From: Thermocaproicibacter sp002397355
GTDB lineage: Bacteria > Bacillota > Clostridia > Oscillospirales > Acutalibacteraceae
Length of the DNA stretch: 26,850 nt
Direction: 5' to 3'
NCBI GenBank assembly: GCA_036830905.1
Contig: DAISNS010000015.1
Span: 1-26,850 of the forward strand
The notes under the pieces: generated by a model
The model's database searches: none
What the model saw: only the letters and a program-made list of their open reading frames with translations
Told to the model about the DNA's origin: nothing
Shown here: positions 13,846 to 20,836 of the stretch, piece after piece
Position numbering within the stretch: position 1 is the first letter of the stretch
Layout: the number at the start of each line of letters is the position of its first letter
Program-made: the position numbers and the translations under genes

Positions 13846-15119
13846 GCTCTCCGCACTCCTTCCCGCCAGACGGTCCGACCGCCGGCCATGGTGAGCAGGC
13901 ATTTCCCGAACGCGCGCATGCCCGCGAAGGGCGTGGCCCTTCCCCGGGAAAGGAAGCGCTCCGGGTCTACGGCATATTCGGCGTTCAGGTCCCACACCGC
14001 CAGGTCGGCCGGCTTTCCGATCTCCAGGACGCCCCCGACGCCGAAGCGCCGGCGCGGGTTTCCGTTCATCAGCGCAAGCAGCTTTTCCAGCGGGATCAGG
14101 CCGGTTTTCACCAGGCCGGTATAAAGGACGGGAAACGCCGTTTCCAGGCCGACCACGCCGTTCTTGCTCTTTCGCAGGCCGCCCGCCTTTTCCTCCGCCG
14201 CGTGCGGCGCGTGGTCCGTGGCGACCATATCGATCGTTCCGTCGAGCAGCCCCTCCCGCAGCGCGGCCCTGTCCTCCGCGCCGCGCAGCGGCGGATTCAT
14301 CTTGAAGCGGCCGTCGTCCCGCAGGTCGTCCTCGCAGAGGAGCAGGTAATGGGGCGCGGTCTCGCAGGTCACGGGCAGGCCCTCCGCTTTCGCTTTGCGG
14401 ATGAGAGCGACGCTCTCTTTCGTGGAAACGTGGCAGACATGGTAATCGCAGCCGGTCTTCCGCACGAGGTCCAGGTCGCGCTCCACCTCGCGCCACTCGC
14501 TCTCGGAGGAAATGCCCGGCAGCCCGTGCTCCCGGGCGTAGCGGCCGGCGTGGACGACGCCGCCGCGCACCAGCGAATCGACCTCGCAGTGCGCCGCGAC
14601 GATCTTCCCGAGGGATTTCGCCTTCCGCATCGCGGATTCCATCATCTCCGCGCTTTGCACGCCCACGCCGTCGTCGGAAAACGCGACCACCCGCGGCGCA
14701 AGCTCCTCCATGGCGGAGAGCGCGGCCTGTTTTTCGCCGACGGTGACGCTGCCGTAGGGATGCACGCGCACGAGCGCGTCCCGCCGCACGGCTTCCAGCT
14801 CCGGCTCGAGATTGGCGGCGCAGTCCGGCACCGGCCGCAGGTTCGGCATGGCGCAGACGTCCGTGAAGCCGCCGTGCGCCGCCGCCGCCGTTCCCGTGCG
14901 GATCGTCTCTTTATAAGAAAATCCCGGTTCCCTCAGATGAACGTGAACATCTGAGAAACCGGGAAATAAAACGCATCCGCTGAAATCGTAAATGGTTTCG
15001 CCGGGAACGGGAGGAATACATGGACGAAAATCGGAAACAATACCGTCCTTCAAAAACAGGTCTTCCTTTGCGGGCGAACCGCCGCGGAAAACAAGCGCGT
15101 TCCGAATCAGGGTGTTCAT
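13842..15119 (-). CDS. pyrC: Dihydroorotase (class I)
   Basis: A 425-residue zinc amidohydrolase that cyclises carbamoyl aspartate to dihydroorotate. The metal-binding HxH (H59, H61) is in DVHVHLREPG; CAMPN near residue 90 and ATDHAPH near residue 300 complete the class I pattern. The ATG at 15119 is chosen because GGGAG lies about 7 nt upstream and the protein then begins with the usual MNTLIRNALV; an in-frame ATG nearer the promoter is possible. It is first in the operon. By hand count 37 of its first 70 codons end in A or T, whereas downstream codons nearly all end in G or C. A terminator-like hairpin sits at the end of this stretch (14913-14964). Confidence 0.95.
   Translation of the reverse strand: MNTLIRNALVFRGGSPAKEDLFLKDGIVSDFRPCIPPVPGETIYDFSGCVLFPGFSDVHVHLREPGFSYKETIRTGTAAAAHGGFTDVCAMPNLRPVPDCAANLEPELEAVRRDALVRVHPYGSVTVGEKQAALSAMEELAPRVVAFSDDGVGVQSAEMMESAMRKAKSLGKIVAAHCEVDSLVRGGVVHAGRYAREHGLPGISSESEWREVERDLDLVRKTGCDYHVCHVSTKESVALIRKAKAEGLPVTCETAPHYLLLCEDDLRDDGRFKMNPPLRGAEDRAALREGLLDGTIDMVATDHAPHAAEEKAGGLRKSKNGVVGLETAFPVLYTGLVKTGLIPLEKLLALMNGNPRRRFGVGGVLEIGKPADLAVWDLNAEYAVDPERFLSRGRATPFAGMRAFGKCLLTMAGGRTVWREGVRRA
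14913..14964 (-). promoter_or_regulatory. Terminator-like hairpin inside the pyrC coding sequence
   Basis: On the minus (mRNA) strand, two arms (14964-14948 and 14939-14922) pair as CATCTGAG and ACCGGGA-type blocks: 16 base pairs with one small internal loop and an 8-nt apical loop. The structure is followed at once by TTTTCTTAT (14921-14913). This is the layout of an intrinsic terminator, placed about 155-205 nt into pyrC. The sequence encodes the catalytic HxH region, but the codons used (GGT, TCA, GAT, GTT, TTT, TCT, TAT, AAA) are rare for this gene. Confidence 0.5.
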
Positions 15120-15150
15120 GAAGGTCTCCCTTCCTTCTGGCATTTTTTTG

Positions 15151-15179
15151 ATCTTACCACTTTCAAAATCGTTTGTCAA
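15151..15179 (-). promoter_or_regulatory. Sigma-A promoter of the pyr operon
   Basis: TTGACA (15179-15174) and TAAGAT (15156-15151) on the minus strand are separated by 17 bp. The start site is expected near 15144, at an A-tract (CAAAAAAATG). The leader to the pyrC ATG at 15119 is only about 25 nt, so the usual Firmicute PyrR attenuator cannot fit upstream of pyrC. Confidence 0.8.
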
Positions 15180-15275
15180 TGTTTTTCCGGAATATCCGCG
15201 GATAATTTTCATGCCGTAGCCCGGATCCCAAAAATTCCCGCGGGGATTGTTTTTTGCAGCGACGGCGTCCCCCGC

Positions 15276-15305
15276 TTGATTTTGCATTCCGCGCGGGGTT
15301 ATGAT
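15276..15305 (+). promoter_or_regulatory. Putative promoter of the ligase/hydrolase pair
   Basis: TTGATT (15276-15281) and TATGAT (15300-15305) are spaced by 18 bp. The -10 box overlaps the ATG at 15301, so transcripts from this promoter would lack that ATG and favour the TTG start at 15373. Confidence 0.4.
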
Positions 15306-15372
15306 TAGGACGGAAGAAAAAAGCGGGCTCCGCCGCGCGGAACCGGCGGATATTGAAAAGGAGCGGGGAATT

Positions 15373-16674
15373 TTGAATTTGGCGGAACGATATTGCTACC
15401 CGGAAGATTACGAGGAAAAATCGCGGCTTGCGCTGGAAACCGCCCTGCGCGCGGTTCCGGCCTACCGCGGATGGAGCGCGCGCGACCCCGGACCCGGGGC
15501 GCCCGTGGACGAGCGGTACGCGGCGATGCCGAAGCTGACGAAGCGGATGATGCGGGAGGCGTTCCCGGACGGGCTCGTGCCGGAAGGCCGCGACGCGGCG
15601 GCGGCCCTCGCTTCCGGCGAGATCGAATACACGTTCACCAGCGGCACGACGGAGGAAAAGGTCGTCAACCTCTGGGACCAGGGCTGGTGGAACCGGTCGG
15701 AGGAGGCGTCCTGGAAGCTGAACGCGCACACGGCGGCGCTGCCCTATCCCGCGCGCAAGGCGGAGCTTGCCGGCGCGCAGAACATCGGCATTGCCTGCGA
15801 GGAAGATCTGCCGACGGACCACCGCGTCGTGGGGCGGACGCTGTACCTGAATGAAAAGACGAATCTTCTTCAGTGGCAGCCGCGCCATCTCGAGCGCATG
15901 GCGCGCGAACTGGAGGAATTCCGCCCCGAGGTCCTGGAGGCCAATCCCTCGCTGCTGGCGCGCCTGGCGTTCTGGTCGCTGGACGGCGGCAGGGAGCTGT
16001 ACCGGCCCCCGGTCATCATCTTCACCTACGAATTTGCCTCGAAGATCCATCTCGCGGCCATCCGGAAGGCTTTTCCCTCGTCCGCGTTCGTCAGCTCCTT
16101 CGGCAGCACGGAGACCGGATTCGTGCTGGAGCAGTGCGAAGGCGGCCTGCTCCACCAGAACACGGCGTACTGCCGCGTCGACTTCCAGCCGCTCAAAGAG
16201 CGGTACGGCGGCCCGGAACTCGGGCGCATCCTCGTGACGACGTTCGGGAACCCGTGGAACTCCATCGTCCGCTTCGACACGGGCGACCTGGTGCGCCTGC
16301 ACCGGGGAACCTGCCGCTGCGGGCGCGCCCTCGGGCTGATCGCGGACGCCGTGGAGGGCAGGACGGGAAACGCCACCTTTACGGCCGACGGGGGCCTGGT
16401 GACGACGAAAGCGCTGGACGACCGCCTTTCCCTCATCCCCGGGCTGCGGGATTACAGCCTCGCGCAAAGCGCGCCGGGCGTCTGCGAGCTGCTGGTGAAG
16501 GCGGAAAATCCGAAGGAAGCCGCGGAGCGGGCCCGCGGGGAGCTGGCGTCGCTTTACGGCCGCAACGGGGAATTCACCGTCCGCGCCGTTCCCGACCTTC
16601 TGCCCGGGCCTTCTTTCAAATACCGCAGGACGTACGCGGATTTCAAATTCAACCAGGAGGAGCTGTTCGCATGA
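15373..16674 (+). CDS. PaaK/F390-synthetase-like adenylate-forming enzyme
   Basis: A 433-residue member of the ANL (AMP-binding) superfamily in the phenylacetate-CoA ligase/coenzyme F390 synthetase branch. Visible motifs: an A3-like loop TFTSGTTEEK, where the usual glycine after TSGTT is Glu; A5-like FGSTETG; A7-like RFDTGDL; a CRCGR motif; A8-like VEGRTGN; and a late lysine in FKYRRT. It should activate a carboxylate as an acyl-AMP; the substrate and acceptor are unknown. I prefer the TTG at 15373 (AAGGAG 9 nt upstream) because a TATGAT box overlaps the ATG at 15301, which would give 457 residues with 24 non-conserved ones. It overlaps the next gene by ATGA, so the two proteins are made together. 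Divergent from pyrC. Confidence 0.8.
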   Translation: MNLAERYCYPEDYEEKSRLALETALRAVPAYRGWSARDPGPGAPVDERYAAMPKLTKRMMREAFPDGLVPEGRDAAAALASGEIEYTFTSGTTEEKVVNLWDQGWWNRSEEASWKLNAHTAALPYPARKAELAGAQNIGIACEEDLPTDHRVVGRTLYLNEKTNLLQWQPRHLERMARELEEFRPEVLEANPSLLARLAFWSLDGGRELYRPPVIIFTYEFASKIHLAAIRKAFPSSAFVSSFGSTETGFVLEQCEGGLLHQNTAYCRVDFQPLKERYGGPELGRILVTTFGNPWNSIVRFDTGDLVRLHRGTCRCGRALGLIADAVEGRTGNATFTADGGLVTTKALDDRLSLIPGLRDYSLAQSAPGVCELLVKAENPKEAAERARGELASLYGRNGEFTVRAVPDLLPGPSFKYRRTYADFKFNQEELFA

Positions 16675-17354
16675 GCGGAACGCACTGCGCAACCTGCATC
16701 GCGGGCGGCCGGCCGTCGGACCGCGCCGTCATCGTCCGCTGCCTCGCCCGGGGCCTCGGCGCCTGCGGCGTGCCGCACCCGTCCGTGGCCTATGTGGGCG
16801 CGGCGAACGGAGACGACGAGTCCTTCTTTCTTCATATGAAGACGCTGCTGAAAGATGCCGGCGCGGGGGAAACGCGGCTGATCCCTCTCGCCGCGGAGGA
16901 TGCCGACGCGGGCGCGGCGGAACGGGCTCTGCAATCCGCCGACGCGGTGTTTCTTTCCGGCGGCGAGGTGGAGGACGGCATGAAATGGCTCGCGCTGCAC
17001 GGGACGAACCGCGTGCTGCGCGGCCTGTTCGACCGCGGGACGGCGTTTCTCGGCCTTTCGGCCGGCAGCATCATGATGGGAACGCACTGGGTCCATTGGG
17101 ACAGGGAAGGCGACGACTCGACGGCCTCCCTGTTCGACTGCCTCGGTTTCATACCCACCGTCTTCGACACGCACGCGGAGGACGAAGACTGGAGGGAGCT
17201 GAAAACGGCCCTGCGTCTGCTGGGGCCGGGAGCGCGGGGCTTCGGGATCCCCTCGGGAGGGGCGGTCCTCGCGGACAGCGGGGGCGGTCTTGTCGATCTG
17301 GCGGGCGCCGTGCTCCCGTTCCGCAACGACGGCGGAACGGTGAAAAGGGACTGA
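16671..17354 (+). CDS. S51-family peptidase-like (peptidase E/cyanophycinase-type) hydrolase
   Basis: A 227-residue class I glutamine-amidotransferase-like fold of the S51 family. The nucleophile elbow is GLSAGS with S130, and the FLSGGE loop before it (about residue 95) matches the TGG loop of this family. H168 lies 38 residues after the serine, the spacing seen in peptidase E. Family members are cytoplasmic serine hydrolases cutting after Asp or isopeptide-linked Asp. An AGGAGG site 8 nt upstream supports the ATG at 16671. It is translationally coupled to the adenylate-forming enzyme, so it may process, hydrolyse or edit that enzyme's product. The GS after SAG differs from the common SAGA. 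The target is unknown. Confidence 0.82.
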   Translation: MSGTHCATCIAGGRPSDRAVIVRCLARGLGACGVPHPSVAYVGAANGDDESFFLHMKTLLKDAGAGETRLIPLAAEDADAGAAERALQSADAVFLSGGEVEDGMKWLALHGTNRVLRGLFDRGTAFLGLSAGSIMMGTHWVHWDREGDDSTASLFDCLGFIPTVFDTHAEDEDWRELKTALRLLGPGARGFGIPSGGAVLADSGGGLVDLAGAVLPFRNDGGTVKRD

Positions 17355-17364
17355 TTTTCTCCGC

Positions 17365-17441
17365 AAAAGGCGGGCGCCGCGGGAAGGACAGTTTCCCNNN
17401 NNNNNNNNNNNGAAGCTGTCCTTCCCGCGGCGCCCGCCGTC
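17365..17441. terminator. Very strong bidirectional terminator containing an N gap
   Basis: A perfect 23-bp inverted repeat: arms 17369-17391 and 17416-17438. The stem may extend 4 more pairs (TTTC/GAAG with one wobble) towards the loop. It is flanked by AAAA on the left and TCTTT on the right and lies between convergent genes. The 14 unresolved bases (17398-17411) are in the loop, so the gap is probably a sequencing or assembly failure at the hairpin. Confidence 0.7.
17398..17411. other. Assembly gap (14 N)
   Basis: Fourteen undetermined bases in the apex of a GC-rich hairpin. The genes on the two sides are therefore joined by scaffolding rather than continuous sequence. Confidence 0.95.
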
Positions 17442-17477
17442 TTTGGAACGCGCCCGCAGCCGGGCTTTTCGGCGCGC

Positions 17478-18287
17478 TCAGATTTTGCTTTTCAGAAATT
17501 CGACGGCCTTGTGGATATCCTCGTACGGGTGGTCGCCGACCTCGCGCTCGATGGTCAGATACCCGTTGTACCCGACGCGCCTGAGCGCCGCAAGATAGCG
17601 GTCGTAATCCACGCCGCCCTCGCCCAGGGGAACCTCGCGGCAGACCTCGCCCGGATGCGCCGGGTCCTCTTCGCTCAGGCGAACCCCGTCCTTCGCGTGC
17701 GTGTGGACGATGTAGGGAGCAAGCGTGTCCACCGCCTTCACGGGGTCGTCCTGCGCGTCCATCACAAGGTTCGCCGGATCGAGGTTGACGCCGACGCCCG
17801 GCGTCGCGACGTCGTCCAGAAAGCCGCGCAGCGTCGCCGCTTTCTCCGGCCCCGTCTCGATGGCGAACGTGACGTTTTTCGCCGAAGCGTAGGCTCCGAG
17901 CTCACGGCAGGCGCTTTTCATGACGGTGTAAACCGGGTCGGATTTGTCCTGCGGGACCTTGCCGATGTGCGTCGTGACCACATGGCAGCCGAACTTGGCG
18001 GCCAGATCGACCACGCGCTCCGACTTTTCCACCCTCCACGCGTTCTCTTCCGGATCCATGAAGCCGTGGCCGCCGAAATCGGCGCAGAGCGCGGAAATCT
18101 CAAGGCCGCACTCCGCCAGCTTTTTCTTCTTCTCCGCGATGCCCGCCTCCGTGATCCCGTCCGGCGACATCTCCCCGTGCGTCGCGTAAATCTGCACGCC
18201 CTGCGCGCCGACCTCCCGGGCTTTCTCCAAGTCGCTGTCGATGTCCAGGCGGAAGGAATCCGCCATCACCCCGATTTTAAAACCCAT
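17478..18287 (-). CDS. Sugar-phosphate isomerase/epimerase-like TIM barrel
   Basis: A 269-residue protein of the AP-endonuclease-2/xylose-isomerase-like TIM-barrel superfamily. Metal-binding residues typical of the fold are visible: Glu in FAIETGPE, Asp in NLDPANL, His in HTHAKDG, and a terminal Glu in TIERE. These enzymes isomerise or epimerise sugars, or act on inositols; the precise substrate cannot be read from sequence. The ATG at 18287 has AAGGAGG 8 nt upstream; the longer open frame to 18611 crosses the promoter region and is not used. It is divergent from an alpha-L-rhamnosidase and convergent with the S51 hydrolase, so it may belong to the rhamnoside utilisation locus. No signal peptide. 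Confidence 0.88.
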   Translation of the reverse strand: MGFKIGVMADSFRLDIDSDLEKAREVGAQGVQIYATHGEMSPDGITEAGIAEKKKKLAECGLEISALCADFGGHGFMDPEENAWRVEKSERVVDLAAKFGCHVVTTHIGKVPQDKSDPVYTVMKSACRELGAYASAKNVTFAIETGPEKAATLRGFLDDVATPGVGVNLDPANLVMDAQDDPVKAVDTLAPYIVHTHAKDGVRLSEEDPAHPGEVCREVPLGEGGVDYDRYLAALRRVGYNGYLTIEREVGDHPYEDIHKAVEFLKSKI

Positions 18288-18416
18288 GTCCGCATCCTCC
18301 TTCAAAAATTTCCGGCTTTCGCCTTTTCCCCTTTCGCCGGCGATTCGTCTTCCTTCCCCGGCAGGGAAAGCGCCGCGGCCGGATTTCCCATCAAGTTTAC
18401 CATAAAATCCCGCCTT

Positions 18417-18449
18417 GCGGCGGAAAAATGGAAAATATTTTTCCGCCGC
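18417..18449. repeat. 13-bp inverted repeat, candidate operator
   Basis: GCGGCGGAAAAAT (18417-18429) and its exact complement ATTTTTCCGCCGC (18437-18449) are separated by 7 bases. It lies in the 326-bp region between the divergent isomerase and rhamnosidase genes, 32 bp upstream of the rhamnosidase -35 box. A terminator is not needed between divergent genes, so an operator for a dimeric regulator is the more natural reading. Confidence 0.45.
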
Positions 18450-18480
18450 CGTTTTGCCGCGCGGAATATCGATTTTTGTC

Positions 18481-18509
18481 TTGTTTCTTGCGGCCCGGTA
18501 CGGTATGAT
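18481..18509 (+). promoter_or_regulatory. Promoter of the rhamnosidase gene
   Basis: TTGTTT (18481-18486) and TATGAT (18504-18509), 17 bp apart, with a start predicted near 18516 and a leader of about 98 nt. Confidence 0.55.
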
Positions 18510-18542
18510 AGGTGCGATGCAACCAAAACGCACGGAAAAGGA

Positions 18543-18579
18543 TGCGGGCCCCGGGCCCGGCAACCCCCGGGAACCCGCA
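18543..18579 (+). other. GC-rich hairpin in the rhamnosidase 5' leader
   Basis: TGCGGG/CCCGCA outer stem and CCGGG/CCCGG inner stem with a CC/GAA internal loop. It lies between the predicted transcription start and the ribosome binding site (AAGGA near 18601). There is no U-run after it. Its role, if any, is unknown. Confidence 0.35.
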
Positions 18580-18613
18580 CCGCCGAATATCACTGGAAAG
18601 AAGGATTTCAATC

Positions 18614-20719
18614 ATGATGGATCCAAGGGCAAGGTGGATCGCCGCCGCCGACACCAAGAACGCCTCCCCCCTGTTTCGGAAGGAATTCACGCTCCCCGGC
18701 AAACCGCGCCGCGCGGAGCTCTCCGTCTGCGGGCTGGGCTACGGCGTGACGACTTTGAACGGCGCCCCCGTGACCGGCGACGTGCTGACGACGCCGCTCA
18801 CCCGGTTCGACGCGACGGTGCTCTACTGCACCTACGACGTGACCGGCCTGCTGCGCGAGGGCCGCAACGCCGCCGGCGTCATGCTCGGGAACGGATGGTA
18901 CAACGACATCTCCGAGACGTGGGACTTTGAGAAAGCGCCCTGGCGGCACCACCCCAAACTGATTTTTTCCCTGTCCGTCACGCTCGAAACGGGAGAAACC
19001 GTCACGGTGGTCTCCGATTCCCACTGGAAAAGCTTCGGCGGCCCCGCCGTGTTCAACCACGTCCGCTGCGGGGAACGGTACGACGCGCGCCTTGAGCAGA
19101 CGGGCTTCGACCGGCCGGGCTTCGACGACGGCGCGTGGCCGGCCGCGTTCGTCTGCCGCGGCCCCGGCGGCATTCTGAAGGAGGCCGCGCTCCCCCCCAT
19201 CCGCGTGGTGGAGACGCTGCCGATGAAGGAGATCTTCCCCCGCGTCTACGACACGAATCAGAACCTGAGCGGATGGGCGAAGATCCGCGTCAGGGGGGAA
19301 GCCGGGCGGAAGGTTTCGCTTCGCTATTCCGAGCGCATCACGCCCGAGGGAAAGCTGGACACGGAGAGGATCGACAGCTTCAACCGCAGCTATGAGCTTT
19401 CCCACTGCGACGAGTACATCTGCGCCGGAAGCGGCTGGGAAGAATGGGAACCGCATTTCTGCTACCACGGGTTCCGCTATGTGGAGGTGACCGGCGCGCC
19501 GGACGATTTTGAGATCGCCGCCCGCGTGGTGCACACCGACCTTGCCTCCGCGGGGGAGTTTTCCTGCAGCGACGGGATGCTGAACCGCATCCATTCGGCC
19601 AGCCGCTGGTCGACGCTGACGAATTTCCACAGCGTGCCCACCGACTGCCCGCACCGCGAGCAGAACGGCTGGACCGGCGACGCGCTGCTTTCCAGCGAGC
19701 AGGCGCTGATGAACTTCGATATGACGGCCGCGTATGAAAAATGGCTCGGCGACTTCCGCGACGTACAGAGGCCGAACGGCGCGGTGCCCGGCATCGTGCC
19801 GACCGGCGGCTGGGGTTTCAACTGGGGCAGCGGCCCCGCCTGGGACAGCGCGCTGATCCTGATCCCTCTCTACGTCTGGCGGTACGAGAAGAACGACAGG
19901 CTCCTGCGCGGCATGTGGGACTGCATGGAGCGCTACCTTTCGTTCCTCGGCACGATGGAGGAGGACGGCATCGTGGACTTCGGCCTCGGCGACTGGTGCG
20001 CGCCGGAAAAAACCGCCGTTTGTCCCACCGCGATCACCGACACGGCCTATTATTACGCCGACGCGAGGGCGATGGCGGAAGGGGCGGAAGCCGTCGGCAA
20101 AGACGCAGAGCCGTACCGCAGGCTCGCGGAGCGCGTGCGCGGGGCTTTCCGCGCAAAATTCGTGCGGAACGGCCTTCCCGTTCCGGAAGGGCAGACCTCG
20201 CTGGCCTGCGCGCTGACGCAGGGGCTGCTCGAGCCGGAGGAGGAGCCCGCCGCGGCCAGGCGGCTCGCGGAGCTCGTGGAGCAAAACGGGTATCACATCG
20301 ACTGCGGCATCCTCGGGACCAAATATATCTTCCGGGCGCTTTCGGACCGCGGATACGGCGAGGTGCTCTACAAGATGGTCACGAACCCGACCTACCCGAG
20401 CTACGCGGACTGGATCAACCACGGGATGACCACGCTCTGCGAGGACTGGGAGATGAAAAACTCGCTGAACCACCATATGTTCAGCGAGGTGGACCTGTGG
20501 TTCTACCGTTCGCTGGCCGGCATCCGCTGCGACGAGAAGGAGCTCGTCATCGCGCCGGTCTTCCTGAAAGAGCTCGACTGGGTGCGCGCCTCCCACGGCG
20601 GGATCACCGTTTTCTGGGACAGGACGCGGATCACCGTAACCGTTCCGCGCGACGCGACGCTGGCGCTCGGCGGCAGGAGGATTCCGCTGCGCGCGGGCAC
20701 CACGACCGTAGAACGGTAG
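18614..20719 (+). CDS. Alpha-L-rhamnosidase (GH78), cytoplasmic
   Basis: A 701-residue glycoside hydrolase releasing terminal L-rhamnose by inversion. N-terminal beta-sandwich domains occupy about residues 1-320, the (alpha/alpha)6 catalytic domain about 330-630, and a short beta domain ends the chain. The catalytic segment DCPHREQNGWTGD places D344, E349 and D356 at the spacing I recall for the characterised Bacillus RhaB acid cluster; E610 in TTLCED is the likely base. There is no signal peptide, so substrate must be imported. The ATG at 18614 (with a second ATG directly after) follows AAGGA; the open frame upstream to 18512 is before the predicted transcription start. A small GCGGCC-GGGA-GGCCGC stem-loop overlaps the stop, and an MFS gene follows, probably co-transcribed. 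Confidence 0.92.
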   Translation: MMDPRARWIAAADTKNASPLFRKEFTLPGKPRRAELSVCGLGYGVTTLNGAPVTGDVLTTPLTRFDATVLYCTYDVTGLLREGRNAAGVMLGNGWYNDISETWDFEKAPWRHHPKLIFSLSVTLETGETVTVVSDSHWKSFGGPAVFNHVRCGERYDARLEQTGFDRPGFDDGAWPAAFVCRGPGGILKEAALPPIRVVETLPMKEIFPRVYDTNQNLSGWAKIRVRGEAGRKVSLRYSERITPEGKLDTERIDSFNRSYELSHCDEYICAGSGWEEWEPHFCYHGFRYVEVTGAPDDFEIAARVVHTDLASAGEFSCSDGMLNRIHSASRWSTLTNFHSVPTDCPHREQNGWTGDALLSSEQALMNFDMTAAYEKWLGDFRDVQRPNGAVPGIVPTGGWGFNWGSGPAWDSALILIPLYVWRYEKNDRLLRGMWDCMERYLSFLGTMEEDGIVDFGLGDWCAPEKTAVCPTAITDTAYYYADARAMAEGAEAVGKDAEPYRRLAERVRGAFRAKFVRNGLPVPEGQTSLACALTQGLLEPEEEPAAARRLAELVEQNGYHIDCGILGTKYIFRALSDRGYGEVLYKMVTNPTYPSYADWINHGMTTLCEDWEMKNSLNHHMFSEVDLWFYRSLAGIRCDEKELVIAPVFLKELDWVRASHGGITVFWDRTRITVTVPRDATLALGGRRIPLRAGTTTVER

Positions 20720-20761
20720 CGGCCGGGAGGCCGCCGCATCCAGACGAGGAGGAATAACCGA

Positions 20762-20836
20762 ATGATTCTGAACGATTGCGCCCGTTTTGCCCGGCGCGGC
20801 AGGCCCGGGCGGGAAAGGCCGCTGCCCGAACCATGA
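20762..20836 (+). CDS. 24-residue leader peptide coupled to the MFS gene
   Basis: ATG at 20762 with an excellent GAGGAGG site about 8 nt upstream opens a 24-codon frame, rich in Arg and Pro, that ends in TGA overlapping the ATG of the MFS transporter (ATGA at 20833-20836). The MFS gene itself has only a weak, distant purine-rich stretch, so ribosomes probably reach it by finishing this peptide. No homology is claimed; a frameshifted N-terminus is the alternative, though the MFS protein looks complete from 20833. Confidence 0.5.
   Translation: MILNDCARFARRGRPGRERPLPEP

Noticed and set aside
15120..15180. PyrR-binding attenuator or UTP-type slippage start before pyrC
   Set aside because: The leader is only about 25 nt, and the initial run is A rather than the U run used in UTP-dependent slippage.
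15163..16692. 509-residue minus-strand open frame
   Set aside because: Antisense to the adenylate-forming enzyme and crosses the pyr promoter; no recognisable motif.
18608..20596. 662-residue minus-strand open frame
   Set aside because: Antisense shadow of the rhamnosidase gene.
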